From positions 1 through 5,274 of the forward strand of contig JALRLA010000203.1 of the NCBI GenBank assembly GCA_023254645.1: 5,274 nt of DNA. The letters are read 5' to 3'. The stretch's first letter is position 1; each line of letters opens with the position of its first letter. Of the stretch, positions 1-5,274 are shown one piece after another. A program made the position numbers and the translations under genes. Origin of the DNA: Bacteroidia bacterium (GTDB taxonomy: Bacteria; Bacteroidota; Bacteroidia; NS11-12g; UBA955). The notes under the pieces were generated by a model. It was not told the origin of the DNA. It ran no database searches and worked only from the letters and a program-made list of their open reading frames with translations.

Positions 1-314
1 TAGGTTCCTCCGTACAAGTCGTTCGTTGCAATGACTTCATCGCCGGGTTGCAACAACTTAATGCAAGCATCGACGGCTCCCATACCCGTTGAAAAACACA
101 AACCATGCGCCGCGCCTTCTAAGGCTGCCAAGTTGTTTTGCAAGGCATCTCTGGTGGGGTTTTGAGTGCGCGCATATTCATAGCCCTTATGATCGCCAGG
201 ACCGGCTTGAACATAAGTGCTAGTCTGAAAAATAGGAGTCATGATGGCTCCGGTAGTGGGGTCAGGCTGAATTCCCGCGTGCAATACTTGGGTTTCGATG
301 TGTTTCGAATTCAT
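1..314 (-). CDS. Cystathionine gamma-synthase/lyase family PLP enzyme, N-terminal part (cut by window edge)
   Basis: This is the first 104 codons of a Cys/Met-metabolism PLP-dependent enzyme; the rest, including the PLP-binding lysine, lies beyond the left edge. Members of the family make or cleave cystathionine (MetB, MetC, cystathionine gamma-lyase) or use acyl-homoserines with sulfide, in the cytosol. Visible signatures are the N-terminal TxxxHAG segment (TQVLHAG, residues 8-14), TPIFQTSTY (26-34), the YEYARTQNPTR block (45-55), whose Tyr and Arg contact the PLP phosphate of the neighbouring subunit, the FSTGMGA loop (74-80), which binds the phosphate, and GDEVIATNDLYGGT (91-104), whose Tyr stacks on the cofactor. 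The ATG at 314 is chosen because the family normally starts about 10 residues before the HAG motif. It begins 2 nt after the purN stop with no Shine-Dalgarno, so translation is probably coupled to purN. Synthase and lyase cannot be told apart from this fragment; the family call is firm. Confidence 0.93.
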   Translation of the reverse strand, partial: MNSKHIETQVLHAGIQPDPTTGAIMTPIFQTSTYVQAGPGDHKGYEYARTQNPTRDALQNNLAALEGAAHGLCFSTGMGAVDACIKLLQPGDEVIATNDLYGGT

Positions 315-316
315 GG

Positions 317-886
317 CTAAGAAGAGGTTGCGAATATAGACAGCAGAACAGTTGGGAAATGCGTCTGCTCGAGTTCGTGAATGGATAGAGCCAAAGATTC
401 GGGCGTATCTGTTTCTGAAAGGGAACAAGTGAATTGAGCGATGATGGCCCCGTCGTCGTATTCTTCATTGACCCAGTGAAAAGTGATGCCGCTTTCAGTC
501 TCTCCAGCTGCGATAACGGCTTCGTGAACATGATGGCCGTACATGCCTTTGCCTCCATAGTTAGGGAGCAATGCAGGATGCAGGTTTATAGCCTTAAAGC
601 GATTCAATAATCGAGTGGGAAATTTGCGCAGAAATCCGGCTAATACAATCAAGTCAGGTTGATCCAATTCCAGGAACTCATCCACCTTGGAAGCTTCCTT
701 GAGATCGGCGTTTTCAATCATCCTCACAGGGACACCGAGGCGCTTGCCGCGTTCGATGACCCCCGCATTGGCATTGTTGCAGTAAATGGCTTTGACAAAA
801 ACCCGATGGGGGTGCAATTGCTGAATGAGGTTTTCAGCATTGCTGCCGCTGCCTGAAGCCCAAATCACTATGGATGGAGTGCTCAT
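317..886 (-). CDS. purN: Phosphoribosylglycinamide formyltransferase (GAR transformylase)
   Basis: PurN transfers a formyl group from 10-formyltetrahydrofolate to glycinamide ribonucleotide, the third step of de novo purine synthesis, in the cytosol. The 189-residue product is of normal family length. It shows the glycine-rich nucleotide loop SGSGSN (11-16), the LAGFLRKFP segment (82-90), the catalytic block [20 protein letters not shown] (100-119) with Asn101 and His103, and Asp144 in EEYDDGAII, matching the Asn-His-Asp catalytic set of the E. coli enzyme. The ending of the catalytic block ([15 protein letters not shown]) is the form I associate with Bacteroidota. The frame stays open upstream to a TTG at 943, but the ATG at 886 is preferred: it puts the [12 protein letters not shown] strand right at the N terminus, and it overlaps the stop of the upstream transglycosylase gene as ATGA (883-886), a translational-coupling arrangement. 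The next gene starts 2 nt after the stop. Confidence 0.96.
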   Translation of the reverse strand: MSTPSIVIWASGSGSNAENLIQQLHPHRVFVKAIYCNNANAGVIERGKRLGVPVRMIENADLKEASKVDEFLELDQPDLIVLAGFLRKFPTRLLNRFKAINLHPALLPNYGGKGMYGHHVHEAVIAAGETESGITFHWVNEEYDDGAIIAQFTCSLSETDTPESLALSIHELEQTHFPTVLLSIFATSS

Positions 887-2070
887 CGGTAAATGGTCAA
901 TCGTTGTCCTACCCGTATCACGTCGCTGCGCAGATGGTTCCAAGTTTTGATTTGGGAGACACTTACTCCATAGCGCCGAGCAATGTAACTCAAGGTTTGA
1001 CCAGATTTGACTGTATGAGTTATCGTTTGTTTATTAGAAAAAGTGGGAGTCGAAGGAAGAGTATTGGGATTAATTCGTGCATATTCACAAGCACTATCAT
1101 ATTGAGAAGCAAAATTCATGGCCATGCCATAAGGCAAAACAAGCTTTGCTCCGTTCGATTTATACGTGTGCTCAGCTAGGAAATGGCAATTGAGAGCGAG
1201 AATAGAACTAGAATCTTCACCAAAGAAAGAGGCTATTTTGGGTAGGCTTACACTCTGTTCAATTTCTTGAGGTATAAGCACCATGCTCCTTTCATTTCTT
1301 TGATGTTGAGCATGAGAGGTGAAATTAAGGACATACGCTACAGCAATAAATTTGGGTACATAGTTTTGCGTTTCCTTGGGTAAATAGGGCATAATCTCCC
1401 AAAAATTGGATTTGTTCCCGCTATATCGGATGGCTTTTTTTACATTTCCTGCACCACAGTTGTAGGAGGCTATGCTCAGCAACCAGTCATTGAAAATGGC
1501 TTGAGACTGCATGAAATATTGACAAGCAGTTTCTGTTGATTCTAATATGCTTTTGCGCTCGTCAACTTGACTTGTAATTTGCATTCCCATTCCTTTCGCA
1601 GTGTATGGCATGAATTGCCACAAGCCGGTTGCGCCACACCATGAAACAGCATTAGGGTTTAAATTGCTCTCGATAATGCTGATGTATTTCAAATCTGTTG
1701 GGAGTTCATGCCGATCCAGAACTTCTTCAAATAGCGGAAAATAGGTCTCCATCCTTTCGTGCAATCTATCCCAGTATGACTCCCCTAATCGATTGTAGAA
1801 GTCAATGTATTTCTGAACAGATTCATGGTATTGGAAAGGGATATTAGAACAAAGGAGATGCATTTGATTTTCAAATTTCTCGGCATCTAATTGAGAAGTA
1901 TCAATTGTTTGGTTATAAATAACATGACAAGGTATCTCCTCCAGTAGATTCAAGGTAAGACTATCAATGCGATTTAGTGTATTTTGCAAATAAGCCGGAG
2001 GTAAAGGTGCCTGGGCTTCTAATTGAATTCCAATAATTGTAGTCAAAACAATTAGGCTTAATTTTTTCAT
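883..2070 (-). CDS. Secreted MltD-like lytic transglycosylase with C-terminal LysM domain
   Basis: The predicted enzyme cleaves the MurNAc-GlcNAc bond of peptidoglycan non-hydrolytically, leaving 1,6-anhydro-MurNAc ends, and acts in the periplasm. The 395-residue product has a Sec signal peptide (KK at 2-3, hydrophobic core 4-15, likely signal peptidase I site after AQA at 19-21) and no lipobox, so it is soluble or wall-bound rather than a lipoprotein. The GH23 SLT domain spans roughly 115-250: [14 protein letters not shown] (130-143) with predicted catalytic Glu134, [17 protein letters not shown] (146-162), [14 protein letters not shown] (201-214) and the [12 protein letters not shown] segment (236-247). 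This is the family 1D (MltD) pattern. A degenerate LysM-like stretch (about 272-320) precedes a clear C-terminal LysM (351-395, [19 protein letters not shown] to VGQRLTIYR), which should bind glycan. The ATG at 2070 is chosen over an upstream TTG at 2094 because it begins the signal peptide directly. It is the first gene of the minus-strand run, overlaps purN by 4 nt, and is visibly more AT-rich than its neighbours. Confidence 0.93.
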   Translation of the reverse strand: MKKLSLIVLTTIIGIQLEAQAPLPPAYLQNTLNRIDSLTLNLLEEIPCHVIYNQTIDTSQLDAEKFENQMHLLCSNIPFQYHESVQKYIDFYNRLGESYWDRLHERMETYFPLFEEVLDRHELPTDLKYISIIESNLNPNAVSWCGATGLWQFMPYTAKGMGMQITSQVDERKSILESTETACQYFMQSQAIFNDWLLSIASYNCGAGNVKKAIRYSGNKSNFWEIMPYLPKETQNYVPKFIAVAYVLNFTSHAQHQRNERSMVLIPQEIEQSVSLPKIASFFGEDSSSILALNCHFLAEHTYKSNGAKLVLPYGMAMNFASQYDSACEYARINPNTLPSTPTFSNKQTITHTVKSGQTLSYIARRYGVSVSQIKTWNHLRSDVIRVGQRLTIYR

Positions 2071-2081
2071 AAACTGTTCAC

Positions 2082-2105
2082 AAGGCAAAAACAATGCCTT
2101 TTTTT
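2082..2105. other. Small hairpin plus T tract in the transglycosylase leader
   Basis: AAGGCA (2082-2087) and TGCCTT (2095-2100) form a perfect 6-bp inverted repeat around a 7-nt loop, and a T run (2099-2105) follows on the plus strand. In plus orientation it has the shape of a weak intrinsic terminator, but no plus-strand gene precedes it. In minus orientation it would fold in the short leader of the transglycosylase mRNA, about 12 nt before the start codon, where it could affect initiation. The stem is short, so chance is possible. Confidence 0.3.
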
Positions 2106-2113
2106 GATTTTTT

Positions 2114-2146
2114 CAAAGATTCCATTAAGAAGGCTTAAAGACCAAA
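2114..2146 (-). promoter_or_regulatory. Candidate Bacteroidota-type promoter for the transglycosylase-purN run
   Basis: Read on the minus strand, TTTG (2146-2143) is followed after 21 nt by AATCTTTG (2121-2114). This matches the Bacteroidota housekeeping pattern of a -33 TTTG and a -7 TAnnTTTG with one mismatch (A for T at the first base) and plausible spacing. Transcription would begin near 2107 and leave a leader of roughly 35-40 nt before the ATG at 2070. This is inferred from the motif only. Confidence 0.38.
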
Positions 2147-2150
2147 ATCT

Positions 2151-2158
2151 TATATTTG
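2151..2158 (+). promoter_or_regulatory. Candidate -7 element for the alanine dehydrogenase gene
   Basis: TATATTTG fits the Bacteroidota -7 consensus TAnnTTTG exactly and would give a leader of about 65 nt before the ATG at 2230. No TTTG is found at the expected -33 distance (around 2126-2131), so the promoter would be -7 only or activator-dependent, or the match is chance in AT-rich DNA. Confidence 0.3.
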
Positions 2159-2229
2159 TATTTCATCACAGGCTCTGTTGATTACTTGCCTAACCATTTG
2201 AAAACAAGCACCATAGCGTAAAGAACAAT

Positions 2230-3438
2230 ATGAATACCGCGTCGAGTCCATCACAAGCTTCGTTGCAGCCCCAACCCAAACTGCAATCGACCCTGGAAAA
2301 AAGCGGTACCATGAGCTTGGGTCTGCCCAAAGAAACGACCCTTCAGGAGAAGCGTATCGCTTTGGCTCCTTCGGCCGTTCGCTATTTCACCAACAATGGA
2401 ATTCGGGTCATTTTGGAATCTGGAGCGGGAGACTCTGCACAGTTTTCCGATCGGCAATATTCGGAGGCTGGGGCTGAAATCAGCACCGATCAAAAAGCCA
2501 TATTTTCTTGCGACACTGTCTTGAAAGTGGATTTTCCGACTGGCCAAGAGATCGAACTCATGCGAAGCGGGCAATTGCTAATTTCTGCCTTGCAATGGAA
2601 TCAGTTGGATACCGACTTGATCAAGCTTCTTCAAGAGAAAAAGGTGAATGCCATGGCTTATGAGATGTTGGAAGATGAATCGGGAGCCAAGCCCATCATT
2701 CGTGCCATGAGTGAAATGGCGGGAAGGGCTTCGATTTTGATAGCCAGTGAATTGTTGAACAGCCAAGAGCAGGGCAAAGGAGAATTGCTTGGTGGGTTGC
2801 CAGGCATTCCGCCTACCCAGGTGGTCGTCATTGGGGCCGGAGCCGTGGGCGAATACGCTACAAAAACGGCGATGGGACTAGGGGCCAATGTGTTCTTGTT
2901 TGACAATGATACTTACCGCTTGCGTCGCATTCACAGTATGTCAAGTCAAAATTTGTTTTCAAGCACCTTGCATCCGCAGGCCTTGGAAAAGGCCATCAGA
3001 AGAGCCGATGTGGTCGTGGGAGCCTTGGCAGGTAAGGAGTCGCGTTCGCCCATGGTGGTCAGCGAAGAGATGGTCATGTCCATGAAACAGGGCAGTGTCA
3101 TCATCGATGTAGCCATTGACAAGGGCGGGAATTTTGAAACCAGCGAATTGTGCAACCACAACAGCCCCACTTTCGAAAAGCATGGGATCATTCATTATTG
3201 CGTGCCAAATATTGGCAGTCGATACAGCCGTACAGCCTCTTATTCTTTGAGCAATGTATTGGCGCCTATGCTGGATGAAATGAACAAAGAAGGCGGATTC
3301 AGTCACTTGTTGCGCTCTAGAGCCCACGTTCGGAAAGGTACCTATTTGTACCGTGGAAATATTACCCACAAGCAATTGGCTGATCGTTGCGGACTTCGCT
3401 ACAGCGACATGGACCTTTTGGTAGGCCTATTTATGTAA
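2230..3438 (+). CDS. ald: Alanine dehydrogenase, divergent Bacteroidota-type form
   Basis: By family, this 402-residue cytosolic enzyme interconverts L-alanine and pyruvate plus ammonia with NAD(H). It shows the LGLPKETTLQEKRIALAP start of the AlaDH/PntA N-terminal domain (30-47) with the substrate-binding Arg42, Lys99 in VLKVDFP, MSEMAGRAS (160-168), the Rossmann loop IGAGAVG (201-207), Asp225 at the end of the second strand (favouring NAD over NADP), and IIDVAIDKGGNFETS (291-305) with the active-site Asp297, then the HYCVPN segment (322-327). The position of the catalytic His96 of classical AlaDH (HLA motif) appears to be Gln122 in LISALQWNQ. An N-terminal extension of about 27 residues precedes the conserved domain; an alternative start at Met28 (2311) cannot be excluded, but Bacteroidota homologues I recall also carry such a leader. 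It is not PntA: there is no C-terminal membrane part and no pntB neighbour. It is monocistronic and convergent with recF. Confidence 0.87.
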   Translation: MNTASSPSQASLQPQPKLQSTLEKSGTMSLGLPKETTLQEKRIALAPSAVRYFTNNGIRVILESGAGDSAQFSDRQYSEAGAEISTDQKAIFSCDTVLKVDFPTGQEIELMRSGQLLISALQWNQLDTDLIKLLQEKKVNAMAYEMLEDESGAKPIIRAMSEMAGRASILIASELLNSQEQGKGELLGGLPGIPPTQVVVIGAGAVGEYATKTAMGLGANVFLFDNDTYRLRRIHSMSSQNLFSSTLHPQALEKAIRRADVVVGALAGKESRSPMVVSEEMVMSMKQGSVIIDVAIDKGGNFETSELCNHNSPTFEKHGIIHYCVPNIGSRYSRTASYSLSNVLAPMLDEMNKEGGFSHLLRSRAHVRKGTYLYRGNITHKQLADRCGLRYSDMDLLVGLFM

Positions 3439-3441
3439 ACC

Positions 3442-4512
3442 TTAGAGATGGTGCTGGCTAAGTTCCAGGCCCAATTGTTCGGTGTGTGAGCGAATGCGCT
3501 CGTAATGCGTATCGGTAATGAAAATTTGGGGCATTCTGCCGCTACCTACCCACTGAATCAAGGCATCGGCTCGTTGTTTGTCAATCTTTTCGAAAATGTC
3601 ATCCAAAAGCAGCACAGGCGTTTTGCCTGTTTTTGATTTGAAATAGTCGAACTGCGCGAGTTTGATCGCGATGATGGCGCTCTTGATTTGTCCTTGCGAC
3701 CCCATTCGCTTGAGTGATTGACCATTGAGTTCGAACACCCAATCGTCTTTATGTATGCCTCTCGTGCTGCGCCCTGCCCGGCAATCTTGAGCATGGGCCT
3801 CGGCCAAAAAGGTACGGTATGATTGGGGTTGAGACCACTGAGTTTCGTATGTCCAATTTAGTTCATCGTTGGGTCCCGATAAATGATTCCAGACGATCTT
3901 GAGCAATCCAAAGAACTCTTTGGAAAATTCTGCCCGAGCATCGGCAATGTACTGACCAGGTCCGGCCAGTTTGTCGTCATAGGCTTCCAACAAGATGGGA
4001 TCCAAGGGGCGACCCTCTGCGGCTTTTAGTAAGGCATTTCGCGCATCCAAGGCCTTTTTATAATGGCTCAATGCTTGCAAGTAGGAAGGCGATGTTTGGC
4101 AAAGGGTAAAGTCGACGAAGCGTCTACGCTCTTCACTTCCTTCATTCACCAAGGCGATGTCATACGGGGTGATGAAAACCGTTTGCAGGTACCCAATATG
4201 ATCAATCAGTCGCTTGTATGCTTTTTCGTTGCGCTTGATGGTTTTCTTTCGTTGGGTATCAAATTGAACCAAAATGTCTACATCTTCTTCGAACCACCCG
4301 TGTATGCTGAAGAAATCGGCGCTCATGCGCACCAATTGGCTGTCAATGGAGTTGAAAAAGCTCTTGCCATTTGACAGAAAGAAAATGGCATCCAAAACAT
4401 TGGTCTTTCCACTGCCATTCGACCCTGTGATTGCATTGATACCGGGCTTAAAATCCAGACGCAAGTCTGCGTGGTTTTTGAAGTTGTACAATTGCAGTGT
4501 TTTCAGGAGCAT
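3442..4512 (-). CDS. recF: DNA replication/repair protein RecF
   Basis: RecF is a cytosolic SMC-like ATPase that binds DNA at gaps and, with RecO and RecR, helps load RecA for recombinational repair of stalled forks. The 356-residue product has normal length. It begins LKTLQLYNFKNHADLRLDF (3-21), typical of the family, followed by Walker A GSNGSGKTN (30-38), the QLVRMSADFF segment (59-68), the ITPYDIALVNEGSEERRRFVD stretch (114-134), the family feature RSTRGIHKDDW (248-258), the ABC-type signature GSQGQIKSAIIAIKLAQF (271-288) and Walker B PVLLLDDIFEKID (299-311). The ATG at 4512 is preferred over an in-frame TTG at 4518 two codons upstream. No Shine-Dalgarno is visible. It is not in the dnaA-dnaN-recF-gyrB arrangement; it stands alone on this strand, tail to tail with ald and head to head with the lipoprotein-dnaE pair. 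Confidence 0.97.
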   Translation of the reverse strand: MLLKTLQLYNFKNHADLRLDFKPGINAITGSNGSGKTNVLDAIFFLSNGKSFFNSIDSQLVRMSADFFSIHGWFEEDVDILVQFDTQRKKTIKRNEKAYKRLIDHIGYLQTVFITPYDIALVNEGSEERRRFVDFTLCQTSPSYLQALSHYKKALDARNALLKAAEGRPLDPILLEAYDDKLAGPGQYIADARAEFSKEFFGLLKIVWNHLSGPNDELNWTYETQWSQPQSYRTFLAEAHAQDCRAGRSTRGIHKDDWVFELNGQSLKRMGSQGQIKSAIIAIKLAQFDYFKSKTGKTPVLLLDDIFEKIDKQRADALIQWVGSGRMPQIFITDTHYERIRSHTEQLGLELSQHHL

Positions 4513-4515
4513 GCG

Positions 4516-4523
4516 CAAAAATA
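4516..4523 (-). promoter_or_regulatory. Exact TAnnTTTG match abutting the recF start codon
   Basis: On the minus strand TATTTTTG (4523-4516) matches the Bacteroidota -7 consensus but ends only 3 nt before the recF ATG at 4512. No TTTG lies at the -33 distance. If used, the transcript would be essentially leaderless; otherwise it is a chance match in an A/T-rich initiation region. Confidence 0.2.
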
Positions 4524-4531
4524 TAACCTTG
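4524..4531 (+). promoter_or_regulatory. Weak candidate -7 element for the lipoprotein-dnaE pair
   Basis: TAACCTTG matches TAnnTTTG with one mismatch and lies about 70 nt before the lipoprotein ATG, within the 89-nt divergent spacer (4513-4601). No clear -33 TTTG is seen. The rest of the spacer shows no repeat or RNA structure I can support. Confidence 0.18.
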
Positions 4532-4601
4532 GGATAACTCGTGCATGACTTGTTGATGGGAAACTTGAAGTGAGGGTGTGAGTAGACATAACTTGCAGGG
4601 T

Positions 4602-5105
4602 ATGCAAAAAGCGCTTTTCCCTTTTTTGGCTGTGCTCCTCGTTCTGGTTTCTTGTGGAGATTCCTCCTCTAGACCCGATGCAGAACCACATGTGTTTGAT
4701 GTGCAAGAATTTGACAGCTTGTCCAAGGCCCAGGGTGCCATTGTTGATGTGGAATACCGCAGCGATAGTTCGCTTTTTGGGAAGCGTTACTACCTAGCCG
4801 ATACGGCCAAAGTGATTTTGGAATTCAATCGTCAAGAGGAATTGCAATCGGTTCATTGGTACAATGGAAAAGGGCAAGAATTGTGGCAGGAAAACTATTA
4901 CCCCTCAGGACAGCGAATGGCGCGCTTCGGCAAGCAAGTCAATGAGGGTACAGGGGCCGCTTACTTTCATGGAACCTATAAGTCATATTACCAAGACGGA
5001 TCTGTCAAGGAATGCGGTGAGTACGAGGACAACCAGTTGCTGTGGAATGTGCACTGGGAAAGCGATGGGCGCAAGGGAGATACCATCATTTACGAATACC
5101 GTTAA
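4602..5105 (+). CDS. Small lipoprotein with YwqK/MORN-2-like repeats
   Basis: This 167-residue product has a lipoprotein signal peptide: Lys3, hydrophobic core 5-16 and lipobox LVSC with the lipidated cysteine at 18, followed by a short serine-rich linker. It should be anchored in the inner or outer membrane. The C-terminal half carries repeats of the YwqK/MORN-2 type, in which an aromatic-rich strand pair flanks a x-(D/S)-G turn: ENYYPSGQRMARF (97-109), GTYKSYYQDGSVKECGEYED (124-143) and a trailing NVHWESDGRKGDTIIYEYR (149-167). The repeat family is often labelled antitoxin in databases after YwqK, but nothing here points to a toxin partner and the lipid anchor argues against it. The specific function is unknown. 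The ATG at 4602 is preferred over a GTG at 4578 because it begins the signal peptide; an AGGG sits directly upstream. dnaE starts 12 nt after the stop, so the two are probably co-transcribed. Confidence 0.85.
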   Translation: MQKALFPFLAVLLVLVSCGDSSSRPDAEPHVFDVQEFDSLSKAQGAIVDVEYRSDSSLFGKRYYLADTAKVILEFNRQEELQSVHWYNGKGQELWQENYYPSGQRMARFGKQVNEGTGAAYFHGTYKSYYQDGSVKECGEYEDNQLLWNVHWESDGRKGDTIIYEYR

Positions 5106-5117
5106 TCGACCCCGAAT

Positions 5118-5274
5118 ATGCCGAGTTTTTCGCACCTCCATGTTCACACCCAGTACTCCCTGTTGGACGGGGCGGCCAACATACGCAAGCTGATTTCAAA
5201 GGCAAAAGCCGATGATATGCGGGCCGTGGCCATCACCGATCATGGCAATATGTTTGGGGCTTTTGAATTCTATC
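5118..5274 (+). CDS. dnaE: DNA polymerase III alpha subunit, N-terminal start (cut by window edge)
   Basis: Only the first 52 codons are in the window. They begin the PHP domain that opens bacterial Dna[20 protein letters not shown] (4-22) contains PHP motif I with His8 and His10, and [15 protein letters not shown] (38-52) contains motif II with Asp41 and His42. These residues belong to the metal site of the PHP domain. DnaE is the catalytic subunit of the replicative DNA polymerase; the polymerase domain lies beyond the edge. The Gram-positive-type PolC is unlikely because in PolC the PHP domain is not at the N terminus. The ATG at 5118 lies a typical two to five residues before the SHLHVHT motif. 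It follows the lipoprotein gene by 12 nt with no separate promoter visible. Confidence 0.96.
   Translation, partial: MPSFSHLHVHTQYSLLDGAANIRKLISKAKADDMRAVAITDHGNMFGAFEFY

Noticed and set aside
262..558. Minus-strand open frame of 98 codons over the purN 3' end
   Set aside because: Shadow of purN and the PLP enzyme, both of which have full motif support; its translation has no family features.
874..1179. Plus-strand open frame of 101 codons opposite the LysM end of the transglycosylase
   Set aside because: Antisense to a strongly supported domain, low-complexity composition, no recognisable motif.
2071..2229. Riboswitch or small RNA in the ald leader
   Set aside because: The leader is only about 65-75 nt from the candidate start, and no stable helix or conserved aptamer-like core could be found by eye.
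2959..3375. Minus-strand open frame of 138 codons opposite ald
   Set aside because: Antisense shadow of the conserved NAD-binding half of alanine dehydrogenase; no domain resemblance.
2230..3438. Reading the gene as the alpha subunit of a proton-translocating transhydrogenase (PntA)
   Set aside because: No C-terminal membrane part and no beta-subunit gene nearby, and the DVAIDKGGNFETS and HYCVPN blocks fit alanine dehydrogenase better.
3437..3464. Possible bidirectional terminator: CTTAG (3441-3445) with CTAAG (3458-3462)
   Set aside because: Only 5 bp with a 12-nt loop and a bulge when extended, no T tract on either side, and it lies inside the recF coding end.
4448..4741. Minus-strand open frame of 97 codons across the recF-lipoprotein spacer
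   Set aside because: It overlaps the start of recF and the start of the lipoprotein gene in other frames, its product has no recognisable domain, and both real genes have clear family signatures.
4602..5105. Toxin-antitoxin module based on the YwqK-like repeats
   Set aside because: The product has a lipoprotein signal, the flanking genes are recF and dnaE, and no small toxin-like gene is adjacent.

Overview
The window looks like ordinary chromosomal DNA from a member of the Bacteroidota, possibly Flavobacteriales-like; the order-level placement is a guess. The evidence is threefold. The alanine dehydrogenase is the divergent form that I recall from Bacteroidota. Recognisable Shine-Dalgarno sequences are mostly absent before the starts. 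Several intergenic sites resemble the Bacteroidota -7 consensus TAnnTTTG. No mobile element, CRISPR array, rRNA or tRNA gene was seen, and nothing amounts to a previously undescribed system.

Layout. The left part (1-2070) is a minus-strand run of three tightly packed genes. In transcription order these are a secreted MltD-like lytic transglycosylase with a C-terminal LysM domain, then purN (GAR formyltransferase, overlapping the first gene by ATGA), then the N-terminal third of a cystathionine gamma-synthase/lyase family PLP enzyme that starts 2 nt after purN and runs off the left edge. A 159-nt divergent intergenic region (2071-2229) holds candidate promoters for both directions and a small hairpin. 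On the plus strand follows a complete alanine dehydrogenase (2230-3438), which ends 3 nt from the end of the convergent minus-strand recF (3442-4512). After an 89-nt divergent spacer, a plus-strand lipoprotein with YwqK/MORN-2-like repeats (4602-5105) is followed 12 nt later by the first 52 codons of dnaE (DNA polymerase III alpha subunit), cut by the right edge.

How the genes fit together. There is no single pathway. The left run mixes cell-wall remodelling, purine synthesis and sulfur amino acid metabolism, and is united by packing (overlap and 2-nt gap) rather than function. ald links alanine to pyruvate/NADH metabolism. recF and dnaE are both DNA replication/repair genes and lie on either side of a divergent spacer, but the lipoprotein sits between them. 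The window is almost fully coding; the only non-coding stretches of note are 2071-2229 and 4513-4601, so no gene-free stretch reaches 300 nt.
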